Source of the DNA: Arcicella sp.
Lineage (GTDB): Bacteria; Bacteroidota; Bacteroidia; Cytophagales; Spirosomataceae
Direction of reading: 5' to 3'
DNA: 38,010 nt
Assembly (NCBI GenBank): GCA_025354645.1
Contig: JANXML010000177.1
Span: 1-38,010, forward strand
Positions 8,634-17,818 of the stretch are shown one piece after another. The position numbers were made by a program, and so were the translations under genes. Every line of letters starts with the position of its first letter. The first letter of the stretch is position 1. The notes beneath the pieces are model-generated. The model was not told the origin of the DNA. It searched no databases and saw only the letters and a list, made by a program, of their open reading frames with translations.

Positions 8634-8640
8634 AACATTC

Positions 8641-11600
8641 ATGTTACTAAAAATATCTAAAATACTGATCAAAACCATTCTCTATGTTGTCATAGCGATG
8701 CTTTTGCTTGCGGTTTTGGTGGTATTTTTTGGGCGTAATTCTTACGTTCAAACTCGATTGGCTCAATATTATGCTCCCAAAATTTCTGCGAAGTTGGGCT
8801 ACCCTATTGAAATTGATAAAGTTACGCTTCGATTTATGGACGAAGCAACCCTTGAAGGAGTACGTGTAAGGGATTATCAAGGGCATCAAATGCTCAATAT
8901 TGAGAAAATTGACGTTGATTTGGATGCTGGAAGATTATTGAATTTGACGGTTCCATTGTTGGGATTTGAAGGTGATTCCACCAAAACTCGATTGGATTAT
9001 GTACGCCTTTACCATCCCATTGTTAGAATTGTTACCGACAAAAAAGGGGATGTAAATATTGATGAATTTATCCGTAGAATTAATAAATTATTAGCCTCGC
9101 CAACGCCCAAACCCAAAAATTCAAAACCAACGCCTTTCATCATTACCGAAGCCGATATTGTAGAAGGGATTTTGGTTATGGACGATGAAGCAGAAAAGCC
9201 CATGAACGACCCAAAATCGTTCGATCATTATCATTTCAAGCTCGATGACCTCAACGCTCATCTCAACGATTTTACGTTGATTCGTGATACCGTTTCCTTC
9301 AAAACCACGCTTCGAGCGTATGATAAAGCCTCTGATTTTAGGATTAAAACGTTGAAAACCAACTTCTTGATTTCTGATACACAAATGCGTTTTGATGATT
9401 TGCTTTTGCGGGTAAATAATACCGTAATCCGTAATAAAATCAGAATGTCGTTCAATTCTCAAAAGGATTTTAAGTACTGGAATTCAAAAGTACGGATGCA
9501 AGCGGACTTTGATTCGTCGGTGGTTTTCACGAATGATATTGCTCGAATTGTGAACGATATGTATCAATATCAGGATACGTATTACTTAAACGGAAAATTT
9601 GATGGTACGGTAAACGACTTTAAACTCCAAAATTTTGACTTATATTTTGGTAAAAAATCGAAATTAAAAGGTGATTTTTCTTTTAAAGGACTGCCTAAAA
9701 TTCCGAAGACTTTGATGGATTTAAAAATGCGTAAATCCTACGTTCAAGTGTCTGATTTGGAAAAATATATCGGAAAAGACGTAGCTAAAACCTTAGAAAA
9801 ATTTGGTCATGTGATGTTCGATGGAACGTTTAAAGGCACAACTTCTAACTTCAAAACAACGGGTTTAATGGAATCAGAATTAGGGAAAGTTGACGTGGAT
9901 TTAGCGATGATTTTAAAGCCAAATTCTGCCAATTCTTCTTACGATGGTTCTCTGAAATTAGATAAATTCAAGTTAAGTAAACTCTTAGAAGATGCCGAAT
10001 CTTTTGGCGATTTGACGCTCTCGGGCAAAGTAAAAGGGCAAGGCTTGTCCATCAAAAATGCCGTTTTAGACTTCGACGGCACGATTAATCAGTTTACATA
10101 CAACAAATACAATTATAAAAGTATCCGCATTGATGGCAAACTTTCTAAGGAACTTTTTGATGGAAGGGTGGCGGTGAAAGATACCAATTTAACCTTTGAT
10201 TTGTTTGGGAAAGTGGATTTGCGGGAAGGGAAAAACCAGGTGGATTTATTGGGTAAATTGGTAAAAGCAAATCTTAAAAATCTAAATTTTACCAAAGAAG
10301 ACATTAGAATTTCCACCATTCTGGATGTGCAATCGAGAGGAAGTAAATTAGATGATTTGGTAGGAAGAGCTAATTTTCTAAATTTCTATTTGACGCTTGA
10401 TAAAAAGAATTTAGTGCTTGATTCTCTGCAAATTATCTCGCAATTGAACGAAGGTAATCGTCGCTTGGCGGTACTTTCTGACTTGGTAAATCTGAATTTT
10501 ACGGGACAATTTAATCCCTCACAAGCCATCAAAGATTTGAAAGTTTTGGTGGAAGAATACAAGATTTATTTCACGGGCGACGAAGCTACTCGTCAGGCGT
10601 ATTATGCCACAAAACCTGCCATTATTCCACAGGTTTATAAAATTGATTATCAGTTTTATCTAAAAAATATTGACCCAATTTTGGCTTTTGTTTATCCCGA
10701 AGGACACATCTCAAAAAAGACTTTAATTGAAGGTAATTTTGGGATTGGCAACACGTCAACTTTCTCATTAAATTCCAAAATTGATACGCTTTTGTTGAAT
10801 GAGAAATACCGTTTTTTCAAATCTGAAATTGACTTAAATACGTCCAAATTTTATAACAATCCAGAGGTCTTAGCATCCTTAATTATGAATTCTGGTAATC
10901 AAAAAATTAACGTGTTAAGTCCTACTGAAAATTTAGAAATTGAAGCATCCTGGGAAAAGGATAGAATTGCTTTCACGAGTGGTTTGAAGCAAATTGGAAC
11001 TACAAATAAAGCTAATTTGAATGGTACATTACGCTTTATCGAAGATGGTTTAGAATTACAATTTAAGAAGTCAAAATTTCATTTGTTGGAACAAAACTGG
11101 AACATAAATCCTGATAATTTATTAACGATTATTGGCAATGAATTAAAATCTAAAAATCTGATTATCAATAATTTAGAACAATTTATTTCTTTAAATGGGC
11201 TGATTTCACAAGACTCATTACAACCTTTGAAATTTACGGCGAAAAACTTTAAGTTAGAAACGCTGGCTCCACTTATTTCTTTGAATTTAAAAGGAGTTGT
11301 TAATGGTGAAGTTGATTTGAAAAATATCTACAAGAACGTAAATGCGGAGAGTAATTTACGCATTGAAGGACTGGAAATTGATAATTTTTTAATTGGAAAT
11401 ATTACTGGAAATGGCGTTTTTGATAATGAAAAACAACGGTTGAATTTAGATTATTCTTTGGAAAGATTAAATAGCAAAGTCTTGGAAGTGAGAGGTGTTT
11501 ATGACCCAAAAAATACCGAAAATTCATTGGATTTATTAGCAACATTGAGCCAAACTGATTTGCAGATTTTAGAGCCTTTTGTGAAAGGAATTTTCTCAAA

Positions 11601-13191
11601 AATGGGCGGAACGGCAAATGGAAATTTGAATATTTCAGGCAAACCCTCTCATCCTATTTTTCAAGGGGAGATTGACATCAAAAGAGGAACTTTATTCTTC
11701 GATTATCTCAAATCTGTCCTGAATTTTGAAGATAAAATTACCTTTGAACCCGATGAAATCAGAGCAAAATCTTTGCGTTTAACGGATGATGAAGGCAACA
11801 AAGGAACCTTAAAAGGGAGTGTGTTTTATGACGGTTACAAATCGTTCAATGTTCAATTAGCGGCTGACATGAATCGTTTTAAAATATTAAACACTACCCG
11901 AAGAGATAATGATTTATACTATGGAACAGGATACGCCACAGGAAGTTTGAAATTAGGGGGAAGTTTTGATAATTTAACGATTTATACAGACTTAAAAACC
12001 GATAGAGGAACTCGTTTATACATCCCACTTGATAAAGCACAAGATGCTGGAAGTCAAGAAGATATAGAATTTATGAGTGCCATTATCAAGAGAGATTCTG
12101 CCAGTAAAAAGCAAATCGTTTCCAACGTAAATACGAGTGGAATTAAGATGGATTTGAATTTTGAGTTAACCCCAGAAGCCTACGGAGAAGTACAATTCGA
12201 TAAACAATCGGGTGATATTATGCGAGCCAATGGTTCTGGAAAACTCAATTTTAAGGTCGATACAAGGGGCGGTTTTGACATGACGGGCGATTATAATATT
12301 GAGCGTGGAGATTATACTTTTACCTTTAAAAATATTGTCAATAAAAAATTTAACATTACAAAGGGAAGTAAAATTTCATGGACAGGTGACCCTTATGAAG
12401 CGGTTGTGGATATTAAGGCAGTTTATAGTCAAAATTTGAGTTATTTGGGTTCAATTGTTATTGTTGATTCAAGTCGGAGAACTCAGCCTGAATATATACG
12501 TCGTTATCCAGTTGATGTGACTATAAATTTGAGGGATAGACTCATGCAACCTACGATTACATTTGATATGAAAATGAGAGATTACCCGCAACTTCCTGAC
12601 TTCAATTCGGGTGTTACTTCTTTTGAAAATCGTATTAAAACGGACGAACAAGAATTGAATCGTCAAGTTAGTAGTGTGCTTTTATTAAATTCTTTGTCGC
12701 CACAAGGAGCAGGAGCTTTTGCCAATTATAATGTCCTAAGCACGATTACGGAGCTGTTTTCAAATCAAATTAGTAACGTCTTCTCACAAATTGATCCTAA
12801 TTTAAACATAGATTTATCAACAACGGGAACGGCTTTAAACCAGGATTTAATTAATAATCTTCAAGTAAGACTATCTTATAATTTCAATGATCGTTTTAGG
12901 CTTACACGAAGCGGCGGATTTACTACTGCCACCAATCAAACCAATGCCCAATCACTCATTGGCGACTGGGCATTGGAATGGTTCGTCACTCGTGATGGAA
13001 GCCTTCGTTTCAAAACCTATAATAGAAATTTACAAACTTCAATAGGGAATGGTTCTTTAAACAGTAGTCAGACCTATACAGCTGGTGGTGCGAGTTTGCT
13101 TTACACTAAGAGTTTTAATTATTTATTTACGCCCGAACAAAAAGTTACACCACCTGTTTTGCCTGTAAGTAAGGATTTGACGGAGAAGTAG
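8641..13191 (+). CDS. tamB: Translocation/assembly module TamB-like protein
   Basis: A long inner-membrane-anchored periplasmic protein of about 1516 residues. TamB-family proteins span the envelope as a beta-taco groove and take part in outer-membrane protein assembly or phospholipid transport. The N-terminus is a single membrane anchor (LYVVIAMLLLAVLVVFFG), followed by long stretches of alternating beta-strand sequence with AsmA/TamB-like repeats, and a C-terminal TamB domain from about residue 1000 (SGKPSHPIFQGEIDIKRGTL) to a beta-rich end. I start it at ATG 8641 (MLLKISKILIKT). An in-frame TTG at 8605 would add 12 residues encoded by the cassette's repeat and is not credible. It is divergent from tsaD and convergent with the Rpn-type gene 3 bp away. 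Confidence 0.88.
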   Translation: MLLKISKILIKTILYVVIAMLLLAVLVVFFGRNSYVQTRLAQYYAPKISAKLGYPIEIDKVTLRFMDEATLEGVRVRDYQGHQMLNIEKIDVDLDAGRLLNLTVPLLGFEGDSTKTRLDYVRLYHPIVRIVTDKKGDVNIDEFIRRINKLLASPTPKPKNSKPTPFIITEADIVEGILVMDDEAEKPMNDPKSFDHYHFKLDDLNAHLNDFTLIRDTVSFKTTLRAYDKASDFRIKTLKTNFLISDTQMRFDDLLLRVNNTVIRNKIRMSFNSQKDFKYWNSKVRMQADFDSSVVFTNDIARIVNDMYQYQDTYYLNGKFDGTVNDFKLQNFDLYFGKKSKLKGDFSFKGLPKIPKTLMDLKMRKSYVQVSDLEKYIGKDVAKTLEKFGHVMFDGTFKGTTSNFKTTGLMESELGKVDVDLAMILKPNSANSSYDGSLKLDKFKLSKLLEDAESFGDLTLSGKVKGQGLSIKNAVLDFDGTINQFTYNKYNYKSIRIDGKLSKELFDGRVAVKDTNLTFDLFGKVDLREGKNQVDLLGKLVKANLKNLNFTKEDIRISTILDVQSRGSKLDDLVGRANFLNFYLTLDKKNLVLDSLQIISQLNEGNRRLAVLSDLVNLNFTGQFNPSQAIKDLKVLVEEYKIYFTGDEATRQAYYATKPAIIPQVYKIDYQFYLKNIDPILAFVYPEGHISKKTLIEGNFGIGNTSTFSLNSKIDTLLLNEKYRFFKSEIDLNTSKFYNNPEVLASLIMNSGNQKINVLSPTENLEIEASWEKDRIAFTSGLKQIGTTNKANLNGTLRFIEDGLELQFKKSKFHLLEQNWNINPDNLLTIIGNELKSKNLIINNLEQFISLNGLISQDSLQPLKFTAKNFKLETLAPLISLNLKGVVNGEVDLKNIYKNVNAESNLRIEGLEIDNFLIGNITGNGVFDNEKQRLNLDYSLERLNSKVLEVRGVYDPKNTENSLDLLATLSQTDLQILEPFVKGIFSKMGGTANGNLNISGKPSHPIFQGEIDIKRGTLFFDYLKSVLNFEDKITFEPDEIRAKSLRLTDDEGNKGTLKGSVFYDGYKSFNVQLAADMNRFKILNTTRRDNDLYYGTGYATGSLKLGGSFDNLTIYTDLKTDRGTRLYIPLDKAQDAGSQEDIEFMSAIIKRDSASKKQIVSNVNTSGIKMDLNFELTPEAYGEVQFDKQSGDIMRANGSGKLNFKVDTRGGFDMTGDYNIERGDYTFTFKNIVNKKFNITKGSKISWTGDPYEAVVDIKAVYSQNLSYLGSIVIVDSSRRTQPEYIRRYPVDVTINLRDRLMQPTITFDMKMRDYPQLPDFNSGVTSFENRIKTDEQELNRQVSSVLLLNSLSPQGAGAFANYNVLSTITELFSNQISNVFSQIDPNLNIDLSTTGTALNQDLINNLQVRLSYNFNDRFRLTRSGGFTTATNQTNAQSLIGDWALEWFVTRDGSLRFKTYNRNLQTSIGNGSLNSSQTYTAGGASLLYTKSFNYLFTPEQKVTPPVLPVSKDLTEK

Positions 13192-13194
13192 AGT

Positions 13195-14211
13195 TTATTT
13201 GTTCTGAAATGCTTGAAGCAATTTTTTAAGTTCTTCAATTTCTATATCCATTTGTTCAATTGTTGCGTCTTTCTGTTCGATTGCAGCATCTTTCTGTTCG
13301 ATTGCAACATCTTTCTGTTCGATTGCAGCATCTTTCTGTTCGATTGCAGCATCTTTCTGTTCGATTATGGCTTCTTTCTGTTCGATTGCAGCATCTTTCT
13401 GTTCGATTGTAGCATCTTTCTGTTCGATTATGGCTTCTTTTTGTTCAATTATGGCTTCTTTCTGTTCAATTACTTTTTCTTTTTCTCTTAAAGCTCTATC
13501 CATTGAATCATCAAAGGTTTCTTCAATTTTTATTTGTTCTCTGACTGCGTTACTTTCTGCGGCTAACGATAACCTTTTCACGATTTCCTTAATATCTTCA
13601 TCCACATTTTCACTATCAAATTTTAATAGCCACTTTTGATCATTATCAAAAATCCATTTCTGGTTAAATATTGATAATATTTTTTCTAATTTAGTAACTG
13701 TTTCGGTGTGCAAATTTGGAATCTGAACTACAAAGCAATCATGACTAAGATTTTCAATAAATTCATCTTTTTCGTCAATGATTTCACCCGTTGTTAAGTC
13801 CTGATATTGTCTTCCAATTTTCAAGACAGGGCGTTTAATGGTTAAATTAAAACCTAAAAAATAAATTGGAACAATCGGTAAAATTGTTCTAAATCCGTCT
13901 ATCTCGTCTGTATTACTGTAATTCGTTCCAATATAATTCCTGAACCTCATAACATCGAAAGAATTCTTGCTTTTTTGGAGTTCAATCAATACTTTCTTTT
14001 CATTCCCATCGGCAGTCCTTATAATTGCTTTAAAATCCAATCTAAAAACAGTCAACATATATTTATCTGAGAAGGTGGTTTGTTCTTGTGGTTTAATGGC
14101 TAAATCAATAATTTCTTCTCCAATAATGGCAGAAATTACTCGTTTTGCCACAGAAATGTCTTCCATCAAAAACTTAAAAACAGTATCGTATATTGGATTT
14201 GCAATTATCAT
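13195..14211 (-). CDS. Rpn-type PD-(D/E)XK nuclease/putative transposase with heptad-repeat tail
   Basis: The 338-residue protein belongs to the Rpn/PDDEXK_2 family (recombination-promoting nucleases, often labelled putative transposases). NPIYDTVFKFLMED at the N-terminus and the catalytic pattern Asp59 (FRLDFKA) with Glu77-x-Gln79 (LIELQKS) are visible. Family members cut DNA and raise RecA-independent recombination; nobody can say so for this one from sequence. Residues from about 248 form eleven back-to-back copies of a 7-residue unit (IEQKDAA and variants), a near-ideal heptad coiled coil, encoded by a 21-bp minisatellite. The tail probably drives oligomerisation and its length should vary between strains. 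Start ATG 14211. Confidence 0.85.
   Translation of the reverse strand: MIIANPIYDTVFKFLMEDISVAKRVISAIIGEEIIDLAIKPQEQTTFSDKYMLTVFRLDFKAIIRTADGNEKKVLIELQKSKNSFDVMRFRNYIGTNYSNTDEIDGFRTILPIVPIYFLGFNLTIKRPVLKIGRQYQDLTTGEIIDEKDEFIENLSHDCFVVQIPNLHTETVTKLEKILSIFNQKWIFDNDQKWLLKFDSENVDEDIKEIVKRLSLAAESNAVREQIKIEETFDDSMDRALREKEKVIEQKEAIIEQKEAIIEQKDATIEQKDAAIEQKEAIIEQKDAAIEQKDAAIEQKDVAIEQKDAAIEQKDATIEQMDIEIEELKKLLQAFQNK
13240..13470 (-). repeat. 21-bp minisatellite, 11 units, coding
   Basis: Eleven consecutive 21-bp units (231 bp) read on the minus strand as IEQKxxx. Central units are nearly identical; the units at both ends are more diverged, as expected for an array growing by slippage in its middle. 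Copy changes preserve the frame. Confidence 0.95.
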
Positions 14212-14262
14212 TTTATTTCTTGTTTAATACAAAAATACTGCATTTCAGAGACTCTTCAACAA

Positions 14263-15948
14263 TTACCGCAAATCTTTTCTAAATATCAAATTCAATATTC
14301 CTGCAAATATGATTACCAAAACACAGCCAATTAAATTTAACCATAAAAAAGCCGTTAAATCAATCCACCACGTATAAATCACCACTATTTCTGCCAATAT
14401 AGCTGCATAAAATACTGCATTACTTTTGATGGATTTGAAATAAAAAGCGACTAAGAAAACGCCCAAAATTGTTCCGTAAAACCATGATCCTAAGATGTTT
14501 ACGGCTTCAATCAAACTGCCAATATTTGCCGTAAATTGAGCCACGATTATACAGAAAATTCCCCAACACAAAGTCGAGATTTTTGAGGCATTCAAATAAT
14601 GTTTTTCGGTATCAACTGGATGAATAATTCGTTGGTAAATATCCACAATCGTCGAGGAAGTCAAAGAACTGAAAGCCGAAGCCATCGAACCCATTGAAGC
14701 CAAGAGAATTACAGCAATCAACAACCCTACCAAACCCTGCGGTAAATATCTGGTTACGAACGACAAAAAAATATAATTCGTATCGTTCACATCAGCATTT
14801 TTATCGGTTTTTTTGATTAAATCTTTTACTTCCTTTCGTAAATCATTCGCTTGTTTATCAGCCGTTTGAACTTTGTTTTTTTGGATATTTATTACAACTT
14901 CATTTCCCGATTTCAAGGCAACTGAAAGTTCTTCAACGGCTTGTTTTTTCTGAATAAAAACGATAGTATTTTTCTTTGTAATTTCTTGATATTCAGCTGT
15001 TTGCTCTACTTTTACTAACTCCGTTTTATTAAAAAAAAGCGGTGCTTCGTGGAATTGATAAAACACAAAAACCAATACGCCCACCAACAAAATCAAGAAC
15101 TGCATTGGGATTTTGAAGATGCCATTCATCAACAATCCCAAGCGACTTTCTCCCACGGATTCCCCCGAAAGATAACGTCCCACTTGCGATTGATCAGTGC
15201 CAAAATAAGAGAGTTGTAAAAAGAAGCCACCAATCAATCCCGACCACACATTATACCGATTATTTAGGTCAAATTTCCAATCAATTATATTCATTTTGCC
15301 CATCTTGCCTGCCACTTTCAAGGTATCGACAAAACCCATTTCAGTTGGCAACAGATGCACGACCATATATCCCGCCAAAAACATTCCTATTAACACCACA
15401 AACATTTGTTGTAATTGGGTGTAGGAAATGGTTTTTGAGCCGCCGAACATACAGTAAATCGTTACGACAGTTCCCGTGAGAATATTGGTCCAGTAAAGAT
15501 TCCAACCTAAGATTGTGGAGAGAATAATGGATGGTGCGGCAATGGTTACGCCAGTAGATAATGCCCGAGGAATCAGGAAAAGAAATGAAGTTAACGTTCT
15601 GGTTTTCAGGTCAAAACGTCCTTCCAAGAACTCATACGCCGTATAGATTTTCATTTTATTGAACATCGGAACGAACGTAATTGACAACACAATCATCGCC
15701 AAAGGAAGCCCAAAATAGAACTGAACAAACCGCATTCCGTCGGTGTAGGCTTGCCCAGGAGCGGACAAAAACGTGATGGCACTTGCCTGAGTTGCCATCA
15801 CCGAAAGCGTAACGTGATACCAAGGCATTTGTCGGTCTGCCAATAAATATCCCTCAATGTTTTGGGTTGAAACTCGCCCTTTCCAGAACCCAAAACCCAC
15901 GATTCCTCCCAAAGTAAGTATTAAAACTAACCAGTCAATATTTGTCAT
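14263..15948 (-). CDS. Sodium:solute symporter (SSS family)
   Basis: A 561-residue inner-membrane cotransporter of the SSS/SLC5 family with about 13-14 membrane segments. Typical features are YLLADRQMPWYHVTLSVMAT near residues 34-53, SAITFLSAPGQAY near 56-68 and LSYFGTDQSQVGRYLSG near 246-262. Between hydrophobic segments ending near 300 and resuming near 393 lies a charged, coiled-coil-prone insert of about 90 residues, seen in some Bacteroidota members. The substrate cannot be told; sugars, sialic acid or carboxylates are all possible. ATG 15948 sits 38 nt after a predicted start site from a good minus-strand promoter. It is divergent from the ethanolamine-permease-like gene. Confidence 0.88.
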   Translation of the reverse strand: MTNIDWLVLILTLGGIVGFGFWKGRVSTQNIEGYLLADRQMPWYHVTLSVMATQASAITFLSAPGQAYTDGMRFVQFYFGLPLAMIVLSITFVPMFNKMKIYTAYEFLEGRFDLKTRTLTSFLFLIPRALSTGVTIAAPSIILSTILGWNLYWTNILTGTVVTIYCMFGGSKTISYTQLQQMFVVLIGMFLAGYMVVHLLPTEMGFVDTLKVAGKMGKMNIIDWKFDLNNRYNVWSGLIGGFFLQLSYFGTDQSQVGRYLSGESVGESRLGLLMNGIFKIPMQFLILLVGVLVFVFYQFHEAPLFFNKTELVKVEQTAEYQEITKKNTIVFIQKKQAVEELSVALKSGNEVVINIQKNKVQTADKQANDLRKEVKDLIKKTDKNADVNDTNYIFLSFVTRYLPQGLVGLLIAVILLASMGSMASAFSSLTSSTIVDIYQRIIHPVDTEKHYLNASKISTLCWGIFCIIVAQFTANIGSLIEAVNILGSWFYGTILGVFLVAFYFKSIKSNAVFYAAILAEIVVIYTWWIDLTAFLWLNLIGCVLVIIFAGILNLIFRKDLR

Positions 15949-15992
15949 TTTTGTAAGTGGTAATGGTTAGTTTGTTAAAACGCCCAAAGTAT

Positions 15993-16024
15993 CAAAGCTA
16001 TTGCGGATAATATTAATCTGCAAA
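15993..16024 (-). promoter_or_regulatory. Promoter of the SSS symporter
   Basis: On the minus strand TTTG (complement of 16021-16024) is followed after 20 nt by TAGCTTTG (complement of 15993-16000). This is a full match to the Bacteroidota TTTG/TAnnTTTG pattern, about 45 nt upstream of the ATG. Confidence 0.65.
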
Positions 16025-16027
16025 TTC

Positions 16028-16058
16028 TTGGCAAAAATATCTTGAAGGACTACTTTTG
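16028..16058 (+). promoter_or_regulatory. Promoter of the ethanolamine-permease-like gene
   Basis: TTG at 16028-16030 and TACTTTTG at 16051-16058, separated by 20 nt, fit the Bacteroidota promoter pattern. Its -33 lies 3 nt from the -33 of the divergent symporter promoter, so one regulator bound there could affect both. Confidence 0.6.
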
Positions 16059-16088
16059 TTGAAAGCATTTATAAAACAATAATTAATC

Positions 16089-17378
16089 GTGACCAAACTC
16101 AAAAAAGTAATCAACACCTATCAACTCTGGTCGATTGCCGTGGGCTTAGTGATTTCGGGTGAATATTTTGGTTGGAATTATGGTTGGCAAACTTCGGGAA
16201 CGATTGGTTTTTTGATTTCGACCTTGCTCGTGACCGTCATGTATGTGACTTTTATCTTTTCATATACTGAATTAACGACAGCTATTCCTGATGCGGGAGG
16301 TGCTTTTGAATACGCAAATCGAGCTTTTGGGTCCTTGGGAGGATTCATTGCAGGCTTTGCAACGTTGGTAGATTTCTTGCTTGCACCACCCGCAATTGCC
16401 TATGCCTTAGGGAGTTATATTCATTTCTTAAACAATAATATTCCCGAAATTCCAGTTGCCATAGGTACTTATTTTATTTTCATCACCATCAATATTTTAG
16501 GAATAAAAGAATCCGCTCGTTTTTCGCTAATTGTAACCATTTTATCGGTTTTAGAATTGGTAGTTTTCATGGCTGTTATTTTTCCGTATTTTAAAGCCGA
16601 GAATTTTATAGCTCATAATCCTCCTACTTTAACGATGGACGGAATCTTTGCAGGAATCCCTTTTGCCGTTTGGTTTTTTGTGGCAATTGAGGGCGTAGCA
16701 ATGGTTGCGGAGGAAGTTAAAAATCCAAAAACTACCATACCCAAAGCCTATATTTCAGGAATTATTACGTTGGTAATTTTGGCACTTGGAGTTATGATTT
16801 TGAGTGCTGGCGTAGGTGATTGGCGAACGTTGAGCAATATTGATTATCCTCTGCCAGAAACGCTTTCTATGGCTTTGGGAAGAAACAGTTATTTGGCAAA
16901 ACTCTTCGCCAGCATTGGGCTTTTTGGGCTGATTGCTTCTTTTCATTGCAACACCATTAGTTACTCCCGACAAATTTATGCTCTTGCACGTGCGGGCTAT
17001 CTGCCTGATTTCTTGGCACTTGTAAATGAAAAATTCCAAACACCACATTGGGCTTTGATTATTGGAGGACTTGTTGGCTTCGTGGCAATCTTTACGGGAA
17101 CAACCGCCCAAATTATTATTCTTTCGGTTTTAGGGGCAGTGATAATGTACGGAATCAGTATGTTGAGTTTGATTGTTTTACGTAAAAAAGAACCCAACTT
17201 AGAACGCCCTTTCAAAGCTCCCCTTTATCCATTTTTTCCACTTATTGCCTTTGTTTTATCAATGGTTTGCATGGTGGCAATTGTGTACTATAATCAAGAT
17301 TTAGGAATGATTTTCTTTGGCGGAATGTTGCTTTGTTTGGGGGGATATTACTGGAAATTGAAAGTAAGTAGAAGTTAG
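16089..17378 (+). CDS. APC-family permease, ethanolamine-permease-like
   Basis: A 429-residue inner-membrane transporter of the amino acid/polyamine/organocation superfamily with 12 hydrophobic segments. The N-terminus (YQLWSIAVGLVISGEYFGWN, residues 11-30) and the LLAPPAIAYALGSY block are typical of ethanolamine permeases (Eat), which exchange ethanolamine and related amines. IEGVAMVAEEVKNPKTTIPK near residues 200-219 is the conserved APC cytoplasmic loop. Start is GTG 16089; no ATG lies in a suitable place. No ethanolamine ammonia-lyase gene is visible in the window, so the substrate could be another small amine or amino acid. Confidence 0.85.
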   Translation: MTKLKKVINTYQLWSIAVGLVISGEYFGWNYGWQTSGTIGFLISTLLVTVMYVTFIFSYTELTTAIPDAGGAFEYANRAFGSLGGFIAGFATLVDFLLAPPAIAYALGSYIHFLNNNIPEIPVAIGTYFIFITINILGIKESARFSLIVTILSVLELVVFMAVIFPYFKAENFIAHNPPTLTMDGIFAGIPFAVWFFVAIEGVAMVAEEVKNPKTTIPKAYISGIITLVILALGVMILSAGVGDWRTLSNIDYPLPETLSMALGRNSYLAKLFASIGLFGLIASFHCNTISYSRQIYALARAGYLPDFLALVNEKFQTPHWALIIGGLVGFVAIFTGTTAQIIILSVLGAVIMYGISMLSLIVLRKKEPNLERPFKAPLYPFFPLIAFVLSMVCMVAIVYYNQDLGMIFFGGMLLCLGGYYWKLKVSRS

Positions 17379-17437
17379 ATTTGGCTTTAACTATTCTTTT
17401 ATACCACTTAATAGTCAAATTTGAAAAATAAAACAGA

Positions 17438-17818
17438 ATGCAAGACATCAATAACAGAACAGACATAGAAAACTTGGTCAAAACGTTCTATGAAAACGTA
17501 CACAAAGACCCACTTTTAACAAATATCTTTGAAATGCCAGAAGAAGAGTGGAATAAGCATTTGACTCGTGCCGTAAATTTCTGGGAGAATTGGCTGTTTC
17601 AAACGGGTTCATATACGGGCGGAATGATGTGGACACACGCCGAGGCAAATCAAAAGCACGGACTCACAACCGAACGATTTGAGCATTGGCTTTCGCATTG
17701 GTTCTCGACCGTAGATATGCTTTTTATGGGCGAAAATGCTACATTTGTCAAAAATAAAGCCTTAGAAATTGGGCAAATATTGGACTCTAAATTTAATAAA
17801 ATACCTTCAAAACTATGA
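17438..17818 (+). CDS. Group III truncated haemoglobin
   Basis: A 126-residue 2-on-2 globin of the P (III) group, typical length about 125-135. Visible features are the N-terminal helix DIENLVKTFYENVHKDPLL, FW at the B/C region (NFWENWLF) and the E/F part MMWTHAEANQKHGLTTERFE followed by HWLSHWF. His67 is the likely proximal haem ligand, with His74 as the alternative. Group III globins bind O2 or NO; their cell role is generally linked to NO or redox handling but not proven here. The 3' end overlaps the next gene by 4 bp (ATGA), so the two are translationally coupled. Confidence 0.9.
   Translation: MQDINNRTDIENLVKTFYENVHKDPLLTNIFEMPEEEWNKHLTRAVNFWENWLFQTGSYTGGMMWTHAEANQKHGLTTERFEHWLSHWFSTVDMLFMGENATFVKNKALEIGQILDSKFNKIPSKL

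Noticed and set aside
8605-8640. TTG start giving tamB twelve more residues
   Set aside because: These codons lie in the right inverted repeat of the cassette; ATG 8641 directly precedes the membrane anchor expected at the TamB N-terminus.
13213-13491. Plus-strand open frame with FLFDCSI repeats
   Set aside because: It is the complement of the coding 21-bp minisatellite of the Rpn-type gene; repeats keep all frames open when one unit has no stop.
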